A stretch of DNA of 64,000 bases from Sphaerulina vaccinii (GCA_022570795.1 JAKUDP010000006.1:434001-498000); one strand, 5' to 3'. Shown: positions 10,610 through 22,062, counted from the stretch's first letter. Notes: generated by a model from the sequence alone, not told the origin. Made by a program: numbers and translations.

Positions 10610-10985
10610 AGGCTATCGAACTCTGGTCCTGATGCACCGTCTCTGGTCTGCTACTTTATTCGCGGATCGCACTGTCTGGAGTCTGCGACTTACCGGCCGA
10701 GAAAGAACTCGACACTTTTGATCATTCTTGGTATATCTACCGAAGACGCATGTGCTTATCGTCCAAGATTTGCAAAGGCTATGATTCGCGAAGAAGACCA
10801 GCTCAGAGGATTTGGCGCATCGGTACTCTCCCTACGCCATTACGATGACTTTCATCGAACCACTCTGGCATCTCAGAAGCCCACACGAAATTCCCATCCG
10901 GCGTCGTGAAAGTCGTCTGATAGGCCTTCGGATTGGTGCCAGTGTCTTCGGCCATTCTACAACATCGCTTCCTCATTGCTCTTAA
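10610..10985. other. Convergent intergenic region
   Basis: No gene seen. It lies between the 3' ends of two convergent genes. Confidence 0.4.
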
Positions 10986-11510
10986 TCACATTCGTCTGGC
11001 GCCTCGAGCTATACACGCAAATTGTTTGAATCTTCTCGTGTAGCTCGACGGGGATCGACTGAGCCAACGATGCATAGGAGAAGGGTACTTTTCTGGCCGG
11101 AAATCGTAGAAAAAGGAGTATTTGAGGAAGGGCTCGAGTGACTCTTGGGAAATTTGCTTGCAAGTGAGGCGTAAAGCTGGAGTTGATGGCGTTCGATCAC
11201 CTCCTCGCACGAGTCCTTTTTCCAACACGAAAACTGATCTGTTCTCTGAAGTGTAGAGATACTCGTAGATTATGTCGCGGAGCTCTTGAGGGATGGTGAG
11301 GATCTTTGCTGGTGTCTCGGCTGTTGTTGATGTCTCCACTGCTGGCTTCGAGTCGACTTTGGTGGGCTTGGTTGGTGAGGATGAGGCAGAGATGGCAGTG
11401 GCCTTGTTGGGTTTTCGTGGGCGGCCAAGTCCCGGCATAGGCCTTCTGGATGACTCGGTATCCATATCGCTGTCGTGAGACAAGGAATTATGCGTCGAGT
11501 AGAAAGCCAT
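10986..11510 (-). CDS. 2EXR-type hypothetical protein
   Basis: From the ATG at 11510 this gives about 174 residues. After a basic, Ser/Thr/Lys-rich N-terminus comes IPQELRDIIYEYLYTSENRSV, then ALRLTCKQISQESLEPFLKYSFFYDF. This is the pattern of the abundant fungal 2EXR / F-box-like proteins (LPxELRxxIYxxL, then LLxVCRQIxxE). Function is unknown for the family. The C-terminal ~35 residues look less natural. Another frame continuing to 10957 encodes an ELHEKIQ-containing stretch, so a small intron or a frameshift near 11095-11065 is possible and the 3' end is uncertain. Confidence 0.6.
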   Translation of the reverse strand: MAFYSTHNSLSHDSDMDTESSRRPMPGLGRPRKPNKATAISASSSPTKPTKVDSKPAVETSTTAETPAKILTIPQELRDIIYEYLYTSENRSVFVLEKGLVRGGDRTPSTPALRLTCKQISQESLEPFLKYSFFYDFRPEKYPSPMHRWLSRSPSSYTRRFKQFACIARGARRM

Positions 11511-11846
11511 CGTGGGTTCGTGAAGTGTCTTTCGTCGCTTGGTGTATGTATGTATTGGAGTTTTTCGAAAGAGATTGAAGCTGATGCTCAAAAGGAATAA
11601 AGTAGTCTCAGATCTACAGCGAGTCACACCAGCTCCACTCCCACGTGCTACGCGCCAAGGCGACGACACATTTCCATAGACTCCGCAAACATTCACTTGA
11701 ATCGAGCTAGTAATCGCCACTTACATCTCCTTGCTTCTTCGAAGTTCTTGATCCTATAGACTCCTCCGAGAGACTCCTTTGAAACAACATTCGTCAACAA
11801 CAATGCCACTTCCTCAACACCACAAGTACCTCAAGCACAGCAGCAG
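11511..11846. other. Divergent promoter region, 2EXR / PAH-C2H2
   Basis: Short region between two divergently transcribed genes. The frame of the downstream gene is open back to a TAG at 11757 but has no ATG before 11847, so the leader must lie here. Confidence 0.45.
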
Positions 11847-12710
11847 ATGGCCCATCCACAACAGCAGCCCCCACGACCAGGCCCAGTCCTCCCGGATGCG
11901 TTGGCCTATCTTGACAAAATCAAGTCAACCACCCCGGAGGCTGTGTGCGAAGACTTCCTCAGCATCATGGGAATGTTCAAGGCTCGCGTGATCGATACCT
12001 ACGGCATTATGGGAAGAGTTGCTATGCTCTTCGCAGAGTATCCAGATCTAATCCACGGGTTTGACGTGTTTCTGCCACCTGGATGTAAGATGGATAATGG
12101 TCCGCCGCGGGAGGGGCAGGTAGTCCAGTCGATTGAGAAGCAGCAAACAGTCGAGACTCATGCGAAGGAGATTGAGATCCTGGCTGAGGAAGAGCGGGCT
12201 CAGCAGTCAGTCGAGGCCCATGCGAAGGAGATTGAATCCTTGCTGAGGAAGTCCGAAGAGCAAGCTCAGCAGGCAGTCGACGCCACTGCTCAGGAGTTTG
12301 AGAAGCAGCAGACAGTCGAAGCTAATGTTCAGGAAAATGAGGTCCTTGCTGAGGAAGAGGACGGCCCTTCCAGGACCTTCCAATGCACTCTCTGCAGTCG
12401 TCGCTTCGGCCGCCAGGAACACCTCAAGCGCCACTACCTATCATCACTCCACACCGACGAGAACCCTTTCGAATGCTCTGACTGCGGCAAGAAGTTCTCC
12501 CGATCAGACAACCTTGGGCAGCATCAAAGGATTCATGACGTGGCCACTGAAGACGATGAGGATGAGGAGCAGGCAGTCGAGGCTAATGCGAAGGAGATCA
12601 AAATCCTAGCTGAGGAAGAGCGGACTCAGCAGGCGCAGATTGATGCTTTGAAGGCTATTATTATTACTGAAGACGATGATGGTAGTTCTTCGACGGAGCT
12701 GTCGAGGTAG
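11847..12710 (+). CDS. Sin3-PAH domain fused to two C2H2 zinc fingers
   Basis: Single exon, 287 residues. Residues ~16-82 match PAH1 of the Sin3 corepressor (ALAYLDKIK, EDFLSIMGMFK, IDTYGIMGRVAMLF, LIHGFDVFLPPGCKM). A charged region follows with a ~20-residue repeat (consensus QQTVEAxAKEIExLAEEE) at about 99-120, 119-140, 141-153 and 154-172. A fifth copy at 241-262 lies after the zinc fingers. Finger 1 uses C180/C183/H196/H202 and finger 2 uses C210/C213/H226/H230, with Msn2-like spacing. PAH domains bind amphipathic helices of transcription factors, so a DNA-binding protein carrying its own PAH could attract Sin3 partners or compete with Sin3. That role is inference. The start is the first ATG after a stop at 11757. 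Confidence 0.88.
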   Translation: MAHPQQQPPRPGPVLPDALAYLDKIKSTTPEAVCEDFLSIMGMFKARVIDTYGIMGRVAMLFAEYPDLIHGFDVFLPPGCKMDNGPPREGQVVQSIEKQQTVETHAKEIEILAEEERAQQSVEAHAKEIESLLRKSEEQAQQAVDATAQEFEKQQTVEANVQENEVLAEEEDGPSRTFQCTLCSRRFGRQEHLKRHYLSSLHTDENPFECSDCGKKFSRSDNLGQHQRIHDVATEDDEDEEQAVEANAKEIKILAEEERTQQAQIDALKAIIITEDDDGSSSTELSR

Positions 12711-13705
12711 ACATGTGTGCTGTTCAATGGAAAGCCGGGCGTAAGATCATATGCTGAAGTGAGGCCACAGTGCAAATGGGCCAGATTCTTCGTCGCGATT
12801 TGCAGTCCAGCTTGGTCATATAGCTCTGCGAGTGTGGTATCCAGAGTGATGGTAGGCAGGTTGCCCATGTTGAAAACTGCTGAAATTGTTTGAGGCGGTA
12901 CGATCGAAGACTTTCGCCATTAAGTATAGTACCATGTCTACACTTATGATAGCTATGACGAAGCTTAGTATAAATCTCCTGTCATGCACATCTGCATTGC
13001 CCCAAAGTGTGTAAGTACACATGCTCCAATGGTGGGGCGTGCTTACCATCTAGCCATGTATCCATCATCCTGACCCTCGAACAATGGGATGTTGCATAGC
13101 ATACTCCGACGTCGTAGATCTTTGAGACTCGTAAACCTCTCGGGCGGTCCATCTCACAACTTGGCACGTTGCCTGATTTCAATGTCTGCACCTGAGAGGA
13201 AGACACAATAGGCATCGTCCGTAGTGCATCTCGCGCAAGGCTGCAAGCCATCGCATTCACTCATCTTCCATGAACACCGAGCGCAAGACATACATACTCT
13301 CTCTGGGAGACCTTCTGAGAGACCCAACATCCGACGACAGAATGGGTGCTCTGGTTCTGCACGAATGAGCTCCCACTAAGCCGCTACAGTCCGCGGCCCT
13401 TCTGCCCTCAGGGTAAAGCTTCGCGTGGAGTGCCATGGACTGAACTCCTCTTGAGCAATTATTCTCTGCGGTCGTCGTTGCGGTCGTTGAACAGGCGGAG
13501 CACTCGTTGGCACTCTGGTCACTTCACCGGGAGCGGAGGGCCTTCGATCTGCTAGGCTGGGCTCCTCCTAAGCAGATTTCCCACCCACCCGCACCTCCAC
13601 CCACTGTCCCCAGTCTTCTCGTCTCCTAACAGGCGGGATCGTTTCTGCATTCGCTGAGTCGCTGGAAAAGCTTGGTGGTGCGTCGGAGTTGCTTCGTGAT
13701 GCTTT
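12711..13705. other. Convergent intergenic region, 1 kb
   Basis: No supported gene. Short frames exist on both strands. The phrase AACAGGCGG occurs at about 13487, 13628 and 13732 (the last inside the peroxin gene), which may reflect small local duplications of that gene's 3' end. I could not show wider similarity. Confidence 0.35.
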
Positions 13706-14789
13706 CTAAGCAGCTGCAGTCTGCGGTCTCCCAACAGGCGGAAATCTCTTCGCACTCAGTAATACGCCCTTGACGCCTCTGATCTCTTTCTTGAGCTCCT
13801 CAATCGCATCATCCTCTTTCTTCTTATCACCATTTGTACCATCGTTACCACCCATGGCACCACTATTGCCGTAAGCGTTCTTGATACTCTCTTCAGTCCA
13901 CAAAGGTCCTCCAACAGTTCCGTAGACCAGCTGATCCAAGTAGTGCCGTAGACCGTTCATCTTCTCTTTCTGATCCTTGTGAGACTCTCCAGCTGCATCG
14001 CTCTGATCTGCCATGTCTTCAATGTGTGAATGTATTATCTTCAGACCGTTTGTGGCGTATTCTGCGGGGCTTTGCTTCTTCTCTTCTTCCGCCTTGAGTA
14101 CACTTGACTTTGGTTCAGGGACGACCTCAGTCTGCGTGCCCATGTCGCGATGGTAGAGTTCTGTGGGGTCGCTGTCGATGCTCTCTGCGTCGTCTTCTGC
14201 TTCTGAATGTGCTGATTTGCCACCGGGCTGCTTGCTCACGAGTTTCTCGAGGCGAGAGTTCAGCTCATCGACCTTAGACTGACTGTGAGTGAGGAAGTCG
14301 TGGCGCGATTCGTTCAAGGTATCGACCATGGGCGTGACAAGGTATTTGGAAGCTGCGTAGAGGAGTGTGGAAATGCCTCCTGCCACATATAGAGTGTTGA
14401 GGACTCGCGTGGGAGTGATGAGTGGAGGCGGTTTGTGTGCCTCGACGAGGAATTCGGGATATGTGATGATTGGCGGTATTGACGGTGCTTGCTGTTGCTG
14501 TGGTGGAGGTTGTGCTTGTCCTTGCTTGAACGAGTCGAAGTCGGATGCCTCGAAGGCTGCTTTGCTGGTTCTTTCTCTGCTTCGCCTGTTCTTCCGGAGT
14601 CTCTTCTGGTGCCTCTGCCTCTTCCTCACTCGTTACTTCAACTTCCTTCACATCCTCTGCCGTCTCGCTCTCTGTATGCTGTGGCTGGCTGTACACTGGG
14701 TCGTCGACTGGCGCAGGCCTTGGCGATTCCTTGACCACGGAAGCTCGCTGCCACGCCGGTATCTCGACTTTGGGCTTGCCGTTAGACAT
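13706..14789 (-). CDS. Peroxisomal docking peroxin, Pex14/17 (PEX33)-like
   Basis: The N-terminal part from ATG 14789 (MSNGKPKVEIPAWQRA, then acidic) and the main frame (to 13706) are offset by one base. The best join is a 73-nt intron, 14629-14557 (GTGAGG...GCAG), giving about 336 residues. No branch site is obvious, so the junction is tentative. The main frame has IITYPEFL, a TPTRVLNTLYVAGGISTLLYAASKYLVTPMVDTL hydrophobic segment, a coiled coil (SKVDELNSRLEKLVSK) and a basic Pro/Arg end. This block is typical of fungal Pex14/17-type peroxins of the peroxisomal import docking complex. The N-terminal Pex14 helix bundle that binds Pex5 is not evident, which favours the PEX33/Pex17-like class. 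Confidence 0.7.
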
Positions 14790-15271
14790 TGTTGATAGAA
14801 TGGCTAGGTAACGTGATATGATGTGTTAGACTAAGTGTAAGACGTGGAAGTGGGAGACGTGAAGCTCAAAGGGCCGAGGCTGCTGACATGAGCATGACCA
14901 GGTCTTGGCATGAGCTCTTCTAGGCCATCGGTCGAGTATTGACCGAACTCATATGCCCTACTATATGCGGCCAAGAACAGGAGCGGTATGATCGATCTCA
15001 TGTGAGCATGCCTGCTGATCCTGCAGCTTTCATCCTTGCGCTTTCGGCACGAATCCAGAAAGCTTTCCAATCTGATAGCAGGCGTGCCTGAGCTATCGTG
15101 CATACCGGCCATAGTGGTAGGCGAGAATTGCCGACGGCATGTCAAGTATACCATTCCTTCATCCTTCGATTCATTTGACTTCACTTCTCTTCTCCTAGGA
15201 CCTCGGGTACAGGAACTTCACAGGTACATATATCACACCTGCCCGCGATCCTTACTATTCAGCACAATATC
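14790..15271. other. Divergent promoter region, peroxin / amidase
   Basis: No gene seen. It is flanked by the starts of two divergent genes. Confidence 0.45.
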
Positions 15272-17111
15272 ATGACCATGGCCGAAAGCTGGCAAACCAA
15301 ATCAGCAGCGAAAAGAGCAACGCAACTCTCCAAGATTCCTAGAGAATGGCTCCTCTCACCCGAATACTTGACAGGCGTGGACGAGACCTCGTCCAATAAC
15401 GTTCTCGACATACCAGCAGAATGTGGCTTCTTATCTCAAGAAGAACTGTCCATCACAGACCTCGACGCCACATCTCTAGCCAAAGCTGTCTCAACAGGCT
15501 CATTGAAAGCCTCAGCAGTGGCTAAGGCTTTCTGCAAGCGAGCCGCAATCGCCCAACAATTGGCTAACTGTCTCACGGAAATCTTCTTCGACGATGCAAT
15601 CAAGCGAGGAGAGTTCCTCGATGCATACATGGCCGAACATGGCAAGCCGATGGGTCCGCTTCATGGAGTTCCAGTATCAATTAAAGACAGCTTCAAGTAC
15701 AAAGGCACACAGTCGACACTTGGGATTGTGTCGTTCTTGGACAAGGAGCCTGACGACAAGAACTCTCCTCTGGTGGACATCTTGCTTGATCTCGGAGCGA
15801 TACTTTACTGCAAGACGAACATCCCAACGACATTGATGACAGCTGATTCTCACAACAACGTCTTCGGTCGAGTACTCAACCCGCATAAGCTGAGCTTGGG
15901 AGCTGGCGGGAGTAGTGGCGGCGAAGGTGCACTCGTAGCTCTCAAGGGTTCAGTGATCGGTAGGTCTCACCCCTGTCAACACATCCAGCACATATACTGA
16001 TGTATCCACAGGCATCGGCACAGACATCGGAGGCAGCGTCCGCATACCCGCCCTCTGCAACGGCACATACGGGTTCAAACCCACTCCAGGCCGAATCCCG
16101 TATGGAAACCAAGCTTGGTGCTCAGCTCGTGGTGCTCCTGGCTTCCCAGCTTGTGCTGGTCCTTTGACAAACTCTTTCGGCGACATAGCCTTCTTCTTCC
16201 AAACAATCCTCTCCGAAACAACAGCAGGATGGGATCGCGACAGTAGTGCAATGTTCTATCCTTGGCGCTCCAGCATCGCCGACGCAGTCCCACCTAGAAA
16301 GTTGAGGATAGGTTACTACATCGAAGATCCTTCCTTCCCTATCCACCCACCAGTGAGGAGGGCGCTGAATGCGTCTGCGAAGGCTCTGGCTGCGGCGGGT
16401 CATGAAGTGATTGTGCTAAAAGACACTCCTTCTATGCAGACGGCTATTGATCTGAGTACATCATACTGGTCTATGGACAATAACAAAGTCTGGTTGAAGA
16501 ATATCGAAGCGTCTGGAGAACCTATCATCCCCTCCCTACAAAAGACAAGAAAAGATATCTTTGGACGGAAACCAGAAGGTAATAATAAGTCTCCTCTCAT
16601 CTCCATGTCGCTAACGTGTGTGTGTTCTGTCTGTTCTAGGTTATACTCTCTCTGACCTCTTCGAAATCAACACTTTAGTAGCAGCCTACAAGCCCCTCTG
16701 GAACGACATTTGGGTCCAAAATAACTTGGACATCATTCTTTGTCCAGGTGAGTGAGTAATCCTGGGCTCAATCTCAGACGAGACATCATATGACTATGAC
16801 AGCCACGATTCACGTTCTAACGAATCGCAGGAGCTCAAACAACCGCAGTCCCACATGATGAATATGGTCGCGCACACTATACTACGTTGTGGAATTTAAT
16901 GCAGTGGCCGGGAGTTATGATCCCTACTGGGGGGAAGGCTGATAGGGAGGTAGACAGTAGTGACGAGAAGGAAATTGGAGGCAGACGCTATGATGTCGAA
17001 GATGTCCATGGCGCACCGCTTTCGATTCAACTCGTCACTCGAGCGATGCAGGATGAGGAATTGGTAGCTTATGGCAGGGTGATAGATGATGTGCTCAAAG
17101 CTGCTAAATAG
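15272..17111 (+). CDS. Amidase (amidase-signature family, acetamidase-like)
   Basis: Four exons: 15272-15959, 16012-16578, 16640-16747, 16831-17111, all joined after phase 1, giving 547 residues. Introns are 52, 61, 83 nt with GT-AG ends. The amidase-signature triad is complete: Lys138 (PVSIKDSF), cis-Ser214 (GAGGSSGGEGA) and Ser238 nucleophile (GTDIGGSVR, completed across intron 1). The C-terminus has the usual HGAPLSIQLV and DEELVAYGRVID segments. These enzymes hydrolyse simple or aromatic amides to acid plus ammonia, and many fungal homologues (amdS-like) serve nitrogen scavenging. The true substrate cannot be read from sequence. No signal peptide is seen, so it is probably cytosolic. Confidence 0.93.
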
Positions 17112-17766
17112 TAAAACAATCACCCCCATAAGCCACTACTACCGAAGCAGCACATAAAACTTTGTGTCGTTTGAACAGCGACATTGCCTGGTCGAACATA
17201 GACTTACCGACTTGCCTGGACAACTGTTGAAAAACTCAAAAGTCTGAAAGAATACATAACTTTCCGCCGGGAGAGATGAAAATGACTGCCTTTACATCGA
17301 TTTTCGAAGGATGGACTCGAAATCTTGAGACCTTCCAATTCAGATAGTTACGAGGTTACGAGGGCAATGCAAGATGAAGAATTGGTGGCTTATGGGAGGA
17401 TTGTTGATGAGGTTGTGAAAGGGGCAAGTATGGCTTAAATCTGATCACCTCAGTGGACACTTCTCCAGTTAGGCAAGATATTAAAGGTGAAGTTCTGACT
17501 CGAACGTCACAGGACATAGCATTCAGCTTCGTTCATGATATCTACACATGATCCCATATGCTCATTTCATGCCTCCATGCCAATCTATGACAAACTCGCT
17601 CAAACGTCAAGAAGCATCAACGCATGCTAGCCAGTAATGAACCTTATCCTGGTGCTTCGCTTTCTCACAAAGGAGAAACGGCTCTCATATGCTCCGGGAT
17701 ATCTTGAATCGAGTTGCAAGAGTCAACTCTGCGAAGCGCGACCTCCCAACCCTGTGGATTCCACTC
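17112..17766. other. Convergent intergenic region with amidase relic
   Basis: Apart from the amidase fragment at 17331-17438, nothing recognisable is seen between the amidase and the RhoGAP gene. Confidence 0.45.
17331..17438 (+). pseudogene. Relic of a duplicated amidase 3' end
   Basis: The stretch resembles the last ~95 bases of the amidase exon 4 (17016-17111). It reads RAMQDEELVAYGRIVDEVVKGASMA then TAA, against RAMQDEELVAYGRVIDDVLKAAK then TAG in the intact gene. Upstream, CTTCCAATTCAG matches CTTTCGATTCAA, with an insertion before the match resumes. No other amidase exon is visible nearby, so this looks like the remnant of a tandem duplication whose body was deleted. Confidence 0.8.
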
Positions 17767-20700
17767 CTAATCAAAGTCCATAGGCTTGTCTTGGAGTTGT
17801 ACGCCCTTGGTCTCGGGTGAATCAGCGTCGGCAGACCCCTCAATGTTATCGTCGCTCTCGTGCTTGTTCACGAGTGACTGCCTTCGTAGGCCGCCCGTAT
17901 TTCTTCTACCAGCCACACCTCGACTTCGTGACAAGCTGTCCTTCTTGGTCGGTGTCCCATCAACCGGAGTCATCTCATCTGGCGACTGCTGTTCGGGTTG
18001 GCCGAGTTTGTACTTCGATATTGGTGCTTTGATGCTGATGTTGCTGGCAACAGAATCGCGGGCGGATGCGTCAGCGCCAGGAGTGTTGTCTGCGTAGAAG
18101 TGGCTTGGATTCATGAAGTCGCTGGGCGAGTTGATTGAAGCTGACATGTGCGCAGAGGTGCGTTGAGTGCTGACGGTGCCACTTCGCTCTCGGGGTGTAT
18201 GGTCTTCGGCGGCAGGCGGTTGGTGGAAGCCATTGGTCCTCTCCGGTGTGTCGTGTGTACGCGGTCCTGGAGGACTCTGAGGTATGCTCAGACTGTCTCG
18301 ATGCCCGGAGGTGGTAGATATGCTAGACCTGTCAGTAGTAGGCGACATGACGCGCGAGTTCTGCGCTGCAGTCGTGCTGACCGGAAATCTCGTTTCTGGA
18401 CCTCGGCTGCGATCCCTACGATGACCACCCAGCGGTATAGGCACCCTAGTGTCGGAAGCTGGACTAGGCGCCCTACTCTTCACTCCACCGACTTGTGTAT
18501 GCTGCGCAGCAGCAATGGCTCTTTGTCGCTCCTCCATAGCCTCCTTGCGTTTCGACTCATCGGTGCTAATTGCTCGTGTCTGTCGCGTGCCAGATGCCGT
18601 GTGCGTCAAGCTCGACTGGCGTTTGAGCTCACCGAAGATGGCGTCCTTGTGCGCGAGAAGATCTCGCAGCAGGCGAATGTTGTATTTCTCGTTCATGCTC
18701 AGGCCAGTTTCCTGCTTCGGCCTCATGATGCAAGGCGCAAGGACAGCTGCAAGCTTGCCAACATATTCATCGTCAGCGCTTGTAAGCTCAACCAGTCTAG
18801 TGAAGTGCGTAATAAGCGCGTCCAACGTTGCGATGTTGGCGAGGCGCAGTTGTCCTAGAGTCGATTGGATGACTTGGACACGTGCAGCTTCTGATGTGGC
18901 TTGCGCTGTTGATGCGTATATGGTCTTGATGATCTCGTAGACGTGCGAGCTCACCAAGCTATCAGGTAGTTCGAGGAGGTACAGTTTCAACACCGCCGCC
19001 ACGATAGGCACTTCGTACTTTTCCAGTGTGGCCTGCGATACTGGTCCACCAGTGTTGACTTGTTCTCGCAAGTGGTGCGTGGCTGCAAGAGGTACGTCGA
19101 CCAGCCATATACTGCGGCGAGCTTCGTCTCCTTCCAGATCCGGGTAGTGAGAGTCCAAGAATGTCAGGATAGATGTGATGAGTAGAGGCACGCGTTTCCT
19201 ATCCGCTCGTGCCCGTGCCTCGATGTCGACGCCAAATGTCTGCTCCTCGACTTTGTTGTAGTAGTTCTCATACACAGTAACCTTTGGTACGTAGTTTCCA
19301 GTCCTGTAGTTCTCCAGCATGTATCGTAGATCTCCCAATGGCTGCACGGTCTCCTGGAACAACATCATGTTGTCTACACTCGATTGTAGAGAAGGAATGA
19401 CGTTGCTTACGGCTCCGCTGAAGTCCAGAATGACACTCTTGATTGCCTTCAGTCTGTCCAGCTCGCAGCGCTCCATAAACTTCATGTGCTCAATCATCGA
19501 TTCCTCAAGGCTGCATCGTAGGCCATCAAGCTTCTTGACCGATGCCTTGTAGCGATCGTCAGCTTCGCGCGCTTCTCTACGTAGCCTCTCGGCGGGCGTC
19601 TCGTTCGGATGCGCGTTGTTCAGTGGATTCCAGCCTCCAAGATACTCGCTCATCTTATCACCAATGACAGGACTGCTCGGTATCGACCCGTTGATAGAGC
19701 CGGTGTCCGAACCATTCGACATCATGGTCGATGTTCTGTGCAGCGGACTACGCTTCTCCGGCATGCCTGTGATCTGGAATACCTTCGTCTTCCATTGATA
19801 CTTCATCTTGCTGCTGTTCGCGAAGCTGTTGCCCACGTTGCCAACCAACCGCAGGAAGCCATTATCGCAAAGATCCTGTCCAATTCGTTCGGCGAGTGCA
19901 ACACTGTTTGCGCCCATATTCTTCTGAATGTATTCGGTGATGTCGGCTCCGGAGCTGATGTTCTGGTATGTGCCCAATATAGGCACCTTGGTCTCGCCGA
20001 GCGGGATGTTGTCCAATGCGTGCGAAAGCATCTTCTTGATCTGCTCGGGCTGGTATGTCACATCACCAAGGTCCACTGGCTCTGGCTCAGGCTCTTCCTC
20101 AGCAATCTTGATGCTCGGCACGCTGGCGACACTCATGGCTTTCGGCGAGTTCGTAGATACTGCCGACTGAGGATCCTGAAAGGCTAGCTTCTCTTCCTCG
20201 TCCAAGTCCTCCACTCTGCGGCATTTGTTGTAGTACTGACTCCGATACTGTCGAACAGTCTCCGCCTGCCGATCGTGGGCCTTGATTCGTCCTTGGAGGT
20301 CATCCTGGCTGTTCTGTACTCGCGCAGCATGTTGGTCACACCATCTGCTAAAGGGATTGACAACCAGCTCTCGGATATTGGACGCGATCTTCTTGTGGTT
20401 CCGCGCTTCTTCACTCATCTCTGTGCGCACGCCTTCATATGCCTATACCATGTCAGTTCTGGCATACTGAGAAGCAGCGTACATCTTCTGTACCTTCTTG
20501 ACACTGGCGCCATCGTCTCGTTGGTATCCTCCCTCTATTCTGTTCGTTGCTGTCTCGATATCTCCCAACCTTTGTCCATATATGTCCTCAGCTTCTGCGC
20601 GCAGCCGCGCCACTGTGAGCAGCTGCTCATTCTCCTGCACACCTTGCTGTAGCTTCGCAAACAGCACTCCAAGGCCTGTATCATATATATTAGCCAGGAT

Positions 20701-20776
20701 GTTCTACAGCTTGTGATGGCTTTCCCTGACCTCCAGCATAGTCCGCAGACCAGAATGAGTTGGAAAAGGAGCTCAT
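17767..20776 (-). CDS. F-BAR / DEP / RhoGAP protein, Rgd2-like
   Basis: Exons 20776-20731, 20675-20494, 20442-17767, giving 967 residues. Intron 1 is 55 nt. Intron 2 is 51 nt (GTACAG...AACTGAC...TAG) and removes an in-frame TAG. The N-terminal FCH segment (SFWSADYAGGLGVLFAKLQQG; HKKIASNIRELVVNPFSRWC) is followed by a DEP domain (~215-300), then the second F-BAR helices (ERLRREAREADDRYKAS onward). The RhoGAP domain (FGVDIEARARADRKRVPLLI...) occupies about 455-640, with a long Ser/Pro-rich tail. This order is that of yeast Rgd2, a GAP for Cdc42/Rho5-type GTPases at the cortex. The usual GIFR arginine-finger motif is replaced by RSIWL, and LxRELP by YLLELP, so GAP activity is doubtful. Confidence 0.9.
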
Positions 20777-21464
20777 GTTGGCTTCCTTCTATGAGTACCA
20801 ATCCTGTGCGAGCCTGCGCCGTTGGTACAGGCCAATGGTAGTCACTGACAGCCCATGAAAAGGCAAATCAGGCTATGATTGCGAAACGAGCGTGCGGCTG
20901 TGTTGGCTGCTGGATATGCGCCGGCCTACCAAGATGTCCAAGTAGCTTCTCAAGCGCTGCCTGGCGTATATCGCAAGAACGGGGTGAATCCAAAGATGAT
21001 GCCAAAGCAAGTAACAGCGGCTAAGGAGGTCAAGGAAATAGCAAGAAGACGGGTGATCATAGGCGCTTCGTGTCGCTGCTGCTGTTTGCAAGGGTCCCTG
21101 CCTCAGCCTCACGGAGGAAGCTGCTCTGCAGAATGTGGCGTTTCCTTGCGTAACAACTTGGCCCAAAAGGTTATCGTATTGAGTCGTGAAGTGAAGATGT
21201 TCGAGAACTTCACATGTCTCTTCCATCAAGTTTGACCTACAAAGTCATCAACTTTGTTCAGATTGACGTGGATGTTGCTCAAAAATAGAAACATCCTGGA
21301 GAGCGCACGTGGATTCGCGTCGCGCCTGCCAATGCGCGAACGCCACTTTCCTTCTCATATTCACGACTCCCGAGACCAGCATTCATCGACAGCGACCTCA
21401 CCTCTCCGGATTCAACTCCGATCAAGCAAGCATTCAACATCAGCTCGCGAATCCAGCAGACAGC
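20777..21464. other. Divergent intergenic region
   Basis: Open frames of ~118 codons occur on both strands at 20873-21235 but mirror each other and have no domain. I see no supported gene. Confidence 0.35.
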
Positions 21465-22062
21465 ATGGCGCCAATAAAGTCGAAGAAGTCAATGGCAGCA
21501 CCGCCACCAGCCAGTCAAAGCTCGCACGACGGATCTGATGCCGAGAACTCTCTATCGCAATCACAGCAGATTGATACAGCAACATTCTCAATTGCCATCA
21601 AGAAGTCGAAAGAGCAGGTAGGGAACTGGCAGCATTCCTTCAAGCTTCTCCTACGGTTCTGTTCAGATTCAGTATTGCTCATCTCCAGCTAGTCCAAAGC
21701 TCATCGAGAGAAGCGTGAGAAGGAGATTGAGCGCAATCACAAGCAGCGTCTCACCAAGTTGCAGAAGAAAATCGACGAAGCTCGTAAGAAACAGGAGGAG
21801 AGGCTGTATGTATCTCGTCCCAATCTGTGAAACTGGTGTCGAAGTTGCTGGAGCTGACGTCTCTGGGGACAGACGTGAGAGTCGCCGTCCCAAGGTCGAG
21901 CGGCTGAAGGAGCTTCGTCTGGAGCGACGAGATCTACAAGACAGATGGGACCATTGCTTCGACACATTGGGCGACGCCTGGAAAGGCACGACCAAACAAG
22001 TTCAGCAGGCGGTGAAGGACTGCGAGCTTTCAGACCCGTCTGATGATGATCAAGACGGATGA
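21465..22062 (+). CDS. Coiled-coil hypothetical protein
   Basis: Exons 21465-21617, 21693-21805, 21873-22062, giving 151 residues. Introns are 75 nt (GTAGGG...CTAG) and 67 nt (GTATGT...GAGCTGAC...ACAG), and frames join cleanly. After a Ser/Gln-rich N-terminus the middle is a highly charged helix (AHREKREKEIERNHKQRLTK...EARKKQEERLRESRRPKVERLKELRLERRDLQDRWD), predicted coiled coil. The C-terminus is acidic (ELSDPSDDDQDG). It may be a subunit of a nuclear or cytoskeletal complex. I cannot name the family. Confidence 0.72.

Noticed and set aside
13400..13720. Duplicated fragments of the peroxin 3' end
   Set aside because: Only AACAGGCGG-type words recur; flanking similarity was too weak to call a duplication.
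20873..21235. Pair of antisense 118-codon ORFs
   Set aside because: The two frames are near mirror images of each other over the same bases, and neither has a recognisable domain.
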